A stretch of 8,930 nt of DNA from an uncultured Saprospiraceae bacterium (lineage in GTDB: Bacteria > Bacteroidota > Bacteroidia > Chitinophagales > Saprospiraceae). A program made the translations under genes and the position numbers. The notes under the pieces were generated by a model. The model made no database searches, was not told the origin of the DNA, and worked only from the letters and a program-made list of their open reading frames with translations. The stretch is from the NCBI GenBank assembly GCA_938033975.1, contig CALHKJ010000252.1, positions 1 through 8,930 of the forward strand, in the 5' to 3' direction. Shown one piece after another: positions 5,971-8,930 of this stretch. The number at the start of each line of letters is the position of its first letter. Position 1 is the stretch's first letter.

Positions 5971-8490
5971 TTAACTTCTTAATGCAGCATAATCTAAAAA
6001 GTATACCAACTTAAGAGATAAAGAATTTCTTTCTGCAAGATTATTTAAAGAACCTAAGGCATTTAGATAGCTATACTGAAGGTAATCTTCATCATTGCTC
6101 ACATCGCTAATTGAGTTCTTCCAAATGAAAAACAAGTCACTGCCAGGAGCAAACCTCCATCGATAGACCATGTCAATATTAAAAAAGTTTAAGCTTAGAT
6201 CATGATACTCGTTGTAGTCACTTAAGCTTAATCTTCCGTTATCTTCCAACTTGAAATAATCGCTGTACAATACAGAAGACCAATAGTGTCTTATTCTGAT
6301 ATTGGCAGACATGTTTTTATTGAAAGTATAAGTTGCGTTTCCTTCATTTTCTACATTCAAAATTCTTCGTCTTCCTAGGATTATATCCTGATTATTTGTT
6401 CCCCAATTATTTACATAGCCATGGTCATTATTGTCAAAGCTTGATTCTCCATATAAACTTAAGGTAAACCGGTCCGTAAGATTGAAGGTCGCGCCAACTC
6501 CTAAGCCTCCCCAATTTCCATCCCAGAAATCAAAAGTACCACCGTAATATCCATTAGCCCTTAGGATGACTTTTTTACGACGATCAGTAGAAATGTTTAG
6601 CCCTGTTATGATTTTCTGAGGTTTAAGAAAATACCTTCCAGGAGTTCTTGGCTCATAATATTCTTTTTCTGTTGTAGGTTGGGTATATACCCAAAGATTA
6701 TAATTCCAAAAATTCTTGCTGCTTGCATACCAATAAGCTGAAAGATCAGTTGAGACAAAGTCATTTGGGTTGTACAGCCATGAGTTTTCTACATCCATAC
6801 CTACGCCCATTTGATTGAATTTGCCGAAAGGCTCAAATTCGGTATATGACATGGAAAATTCTAATTCTCTTTCGTTTGGAGCAAACTGGAATCCTAAATC
6901 ATTGATGTCCAAGGTGTGACTTTCTTCCTTGTAGCCAATTCCATAATTGAAATTTCCACTGATTTTTCCAGCCTCCAAGGACAAGGAATGTCCGCGAAGA
7001 GCATTTACATTTTTGTCAATTAATCTGTTCTTTTCTGAGTCAACTATAAAGTTGATATTATTTAAATGGTTTGTAAATCTATCATGAGATGAAAACATTT
7101 TTTGACTCAAACCAAAACCACCCTCTATATTATAAGTTTGGTCTTTGTTTCTAAGGTCAAAAACTATTCCTGTTACATTGGCATCATAGTCGTCACCTTT
7201 TCTCAATACGTTGGTGTTGACTAAGGAAACATAGGAGTTATTTTTTAAATTTTGGTCCACGACGAAGACACTGTAGTTGGTCAATGGGCTAACTTGTACT
7301 TCACGAGATTGTGTTGTATTTCCAACACGAGCTACTGCTCTACCTGAAACCGCATTAAATAAACCCAAGCCAGTCCCTTCTTTGGTCCTTCCTGATACTT
7401 TTGTTGCGTTAAAAAGTTGAGTAAAAAGAGGTTCTTCAAGAACTTCTTCTCCACTTTGTAAAAAATCTGAAGCACTATGCAAAGGTCTACCTCCAGCACG
7501 ACGCGAATAAAAGAAGCCACCCTTATTAAAAAGTTCTGTCCCTTCCGTAAAGAATTGTCGATTTTCATCAAATTGAATTTCAAAGGGAGATAAATTTAAA
7601 ACTTGGTTGTCTGATTGTGCTTCTCCAAAATCTGGGATCAAGGTCATGTCTAATGTGAAAGCATCTGTCAAACCATATTTAATATCCATTCCAGCATTAA
7701 ATGATCTTCCCCAAGAGCTGCTTGGATTTATTGCATCACTCCCTTCTTTAAAATTTTCGACGTAACCTGCAATAAATGGGGTAGCTTGCAATCTGATTGG
7801 TGGCTTAATATTTTTAATGCCTTCTAATTGACCAGTTTGATTTAAAAAGCCTGCTATTGTTCGGTCAACAGGATACCAAAAAGAAGTTTCTTGCTTTCTT
7901 GTTATTTGCTTAACAAAATTTATATCCCAGACTTGATATTCTGTCTCAGGAAATCTCAAAGCAGAATAAGGAATTTTCATTTCTACAAACCAACCTTCAT
8001 TTGTAATCTTTACTTCTCCATCCCACACAGCATCCCACTGGGTATCTTCTCCGAGTGCTGAATATTTTGTATCAAACTGAACACCTTGTGTAGTCATTAT
8101 AAATCCGACTCCGTTGATTCCATCTTGATAAGGGCATAAGATTATACCAAACCAATCAGAATTGTAAATATCATCTCGCTCAGTCATTTGGGTTGACATA
8201 GAATCTGGATGTGTTTTTATATGAGCTCCCAGATAAATAGCTTCATTGTCGTACATGATTCTTACCTCAGCATCCTCAGTTGAGGGTGCTAGTGGATCAG
8301 GGCTTCTTTGGGAAAATCCATTTGATACCTCTGCCATGTTCCAGTCAGCTTCATTTAGGATCCCATCAATCTTAATATTGGACTCTGTATTCAAGGCCTG
8401 AAGTGTGCGATTTGTTTGTACAATTTCATCTTCTTGGCTAAAAGCTAGTAGGCTGACTAAAAGGAAGAAAATAGTGTTTAAGTTTTTCAT
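5971..8490 (-). CDS. DUF5916 protein: CBM9-like domain plus outer-membrane beta-barrel
   Basis: I start this protein at the ATG at 8490, not the TTG before it, giving 839 residues. A signal peptide (about 1-19, hydrophobic core IFFLLVSLLAFS) is followed by a CBM9-like beta-sandwich at about 30-225. Its hallmarks are KIDGILNEADWNMAE, an acidic calcium-type loop, IYLGAHIKTHPD, and GWFVEMKIPYSALRFP with DINFVKQITRKQETSFW. The rest carries DUF5916 signatures: LIPDFGEAQSDNQVLNLSPF, DENRQFFTEGTELFNKGGFF and SRRAGGRP (about 284-336). Many alternating aromatic beta-strands follow, ending in SLKLVYFLDYAAL, typical of an outer-membrane barrel C-terminus. Such proteins are common in Bacteroidota and of unproven function; the N-terminal domain suggests carbohydrate or other ligand binding in the periplasm. 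No TonB box or SusD partner is seen. The 3' end is 34 bp from the converging pseudouridine synthase gene, with no strong terminator between them. Confidence 0.92.
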   Translation of the reverse strand: MKNLNTIFFLLVSLLAFSQEDEIVQTNRTLQALNTESNIKIDGILNEADWNMAEVSNGFSQRSPDPLAPSTEDAEVRIMYDNEAIYLGAHIKTHPDSMSTQMTERDDIYNSDWFGIILCPYQDGINGVGFIMTTQGVQFDTKYSALGEDTQWDAVWDGEVKITNEGWFVEMKIPYSALRFPETEYQVWDINFVKQITRKQETSFWYPVDRTIAGFLNQTGQLEGIKNIKPPIRLQATPFIAGYVENFKEGSDAINPSSSWGRSFNAGMDIKYGLTDAFTLDMTLIPDFGEAQSDNQVLNLSPFEIQFDENRQFFTEGTELFNKGGFFYSRRAGGRPLHSASDFLQSGEEVLEEPLFTQLFNATKVSGRTKEGTGLGLFNAVSGRAVARVGNTTQSREVQVSPLTNYSVFVVDQNLKNNSYVSLVNTNVLRKGDDYDANVTGIVFDLRNKDQTYNIEGGFGLSQKMFSSHDRFTNHLNNINFIVDSEKNRLIDKNVNALRGHSLSLEAGKISGNFNYGIGYKEESHTLDINDLGFQFAPNERELEFSMSYTEFEPFGKFNQMGVGMDVENSWLYNPNDFVSTDLSAYWYASSKNFWNYNLWVYTQPTTEKEYYEPRTPGRYFLKPQKIITGLNISTDRRKKVILRANGYYGGTFDFWDGNWGGLGVGATFNLTDRFTLSLYGESSFDNNDHGYVNNWGTNNQDIILGRRRILNVENEGNATYTFNKNMSANIRIRHYWSSVLYSDYFKLEDNGRLSLSDYNEYHDLSLNFFNIDMVYRWRFAPGSDLFFIWKNSISDVSNDEDYLQYSYLNALGSLNNLAERNSLSLKLVYFLDYAALRS

Positions 8491-8517
8491 CAAAGTTTTT
8501 ACTTGGTATACAATTTC

Positions 8518-8538
8518 ATCAAATAACTTTTACTTGAT
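8518..8538. repeat. Imperfect palindrome upstream of the DUF5916 gene (possible operator)
   Basis: A 21-bp near-palindrome has outer arms ATCAA and TTGAT and inner TAA/TTA. In total 8 of 9 half-site positions pair, with one G-T clash around a 3-bp centre. It lies 28 bp upstream of the DUF5916 ATG, inside the predicted leader. A weaker copy (ATCAA to TTGGT, 8489-8507) is offset by 29 bp and overlaps the start codon. Confidence 0.3.
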
Positions 8539-8566
8539 GAACAAACAATCGCACGAGTTTTATCCG

Positions 8567-8574
8567 CAAATTTA
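8567..8574 (-). promoter_or_regulatory. Possible -7 promoter element of the DUF5916 gene
   Basis: On the minus strand the sequence is TAAATTTG, an exact match to TAnnTTTG, 76 bp before the ATG at 8490. The nearest suitable TTG is 25 bp further upstream, longer than usual, so the -33 part is weak. Confidence 0.35.
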
Positions 8575-8731
8575 TAATCAAAAATTGAAACTTAATCTCC
8601 AAAATCTACCAAACGGCTATTCTAATAGATTGAAGCGAAGAACTTTACATTTGAATCTAGTAAGCTCAAATGCCCTAAATATAAGCACTTTTAAGGATTT
8701 TGACGTTAAGTTTATCATTGACACATAATTA

Positions 8732-8755
8732 CATATTAAATAATTTTTTAATATG
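8732..8755. repeat. AT-rich perfect hairpin
   Basis: CATATTAAA (8732-8740) and TTTAATATG (8747-8755) form a perfect 9-bp inverted repeat around a 6-base loop. It has only one G-C pair, so it would be a weak terminator. It could be a protein-binding site or chance in AT-rich DNA. Confidence 0.35.
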
Positions 8756-8930
8756 AATAATTTAGCTTTATATTTGTTGGAATTCTATAAAAATGAATTG
8801 ATCCCTCCCAGAATAGTATATCCGCTCAGAAGCACAGCTTTTGAGATATTAAATTATTTAAAGACACTAGGATGTATTTTTCAAATTTTAATTCTGTAAT
8901 ACTTAAGGCAATTTCAGTCTTCACCATTAC

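Larger units (their letters stand above)
8491..8930. other. AT-rich region without a convincing gene
   Basis: About 440 bases upstream of the DUF5916 gene hold no gene I can support. Contents are the possible promoter and palindromes described separately, plus an AT-rich hairpin at 8732-8755. Two short plus-strand frames, 8537-8728 (63 codons) and 8753-8899 (48 codons), have no recognisable domain or ribosome binding site. The first overlaps the putative DUF5916 promoter. It may simply be a long regulatory spacer, or the downstream edge of a gene outside the window. Confidence 0.5.

Noticed and set aside
5963..5972. Perfect 10-bp palindrome AAGCATGCTT in the pseudouridine synthase/DUF5916 junction
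   Set aside because: As a terminator it has no loop and no T-tract, and it overlaps the DUF5916 stop codon. It is probably chance.
7332..7583. Minus-strand 83-codon frame inside the DUF5916 gene
   Set aside because: It is a same-strand out-of-frame shadow of a long, well-supported coding sequence.
8405..8728. Plus-strand open frame of 107 codons, or 63 codons from ATG at 8537, at the DUF5916 5' end
   Set aside because: Its first part is antisense to the DUF5916 signal-peptide region. It has no recognisable domain or ribosome binding site, and its composition is AT-driven; the shorter form covers the putative promoter.
8753..8899. Plus-strand frame of 48 codons near the right edge, starting inside the AT-rich hairpin
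   Set aside because: No recognised family, no Shine-Dalgarno sequence or promoter seen. Frames of this length are common by chance. Conservation in relatives would be needed to support it.

Overview
The window looks like chromosomal DNA from a free-living, probably aquatic member of the Bacteroidota, perhaps a Cytophagales/Flammeovirga-type lineage. The base composition is AT-rich, Shine-Dalgarno sequences are scarce, and there are several TAnnTTTG-like -7 promoter elements. The gene content also fits: a DUF5916 outer-membrane protein, a YceI lipoprotein next to a MarR regulator, and a STAS protein. The lineage is inferred from these features, not from a marker gene. I see no insertion sequence, phage gene, CRISPR array, tRNA or rRNA.

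Layout, left to right. At 1-477 (+) is the C-terminal part of a TauE/SafE (TSUP) membrane exporter, cut by the window edge. At 636-1391 (+) is a multi-pass membrane protein resembling PnuC-type vitamin transporters. A strong hairpin flanked by A- and T-tracts (about 1424-1457) closes this gene and the converging leftward unit. That leftward unit is a MarR-family regulator (2187-2654) followed by a YceI-family lipoprotein (1476-2135). A palindrome overlaps the predicted MarR promoter and may be an autoregulatory operator.

At 2744-4398 (-) a class-IV (PLP-fold) aminotransferase-like gene overlaps a sulfotransferase-like P-loop gene by 4 bp (ATGA), so the two are almost certainly co-translated. 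The aminotransferase-like protein departs from the textbook fold-type-IV active site: Thr stands at the usual Glu position and the Schiff-base lysine is displaced. This pair is the most interesting part of the window. Just upstream on the same strand are a possible 29-residue hydrophobic mini-protein (4436-4525) and a single-domain STAS protein (4531-4881) without the usual phosphorylatable serine.

At 5061-5936 (+) is an S4-domain RluA-type pseudouridine synthase. It converges on a large leftward gene (5971-8490), a secreted DUF5916 protein with an N-terminal CBM9-like domain and a C-terminal outer-membrane beta-barrel. The last roughly 440 bases (8491-8930) hold no convincing gene. They contain a -7-like promoter element, two ATCAA/TTGAT-type inverted repeats before the DUF5916 start, and an AT-rich hairpin.

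Apart from the MarR/YceI and aminotransferase/sulfotransferase pairs, neighbouring genes look functionally unrelated, as in an ordinary core chromosomal region.
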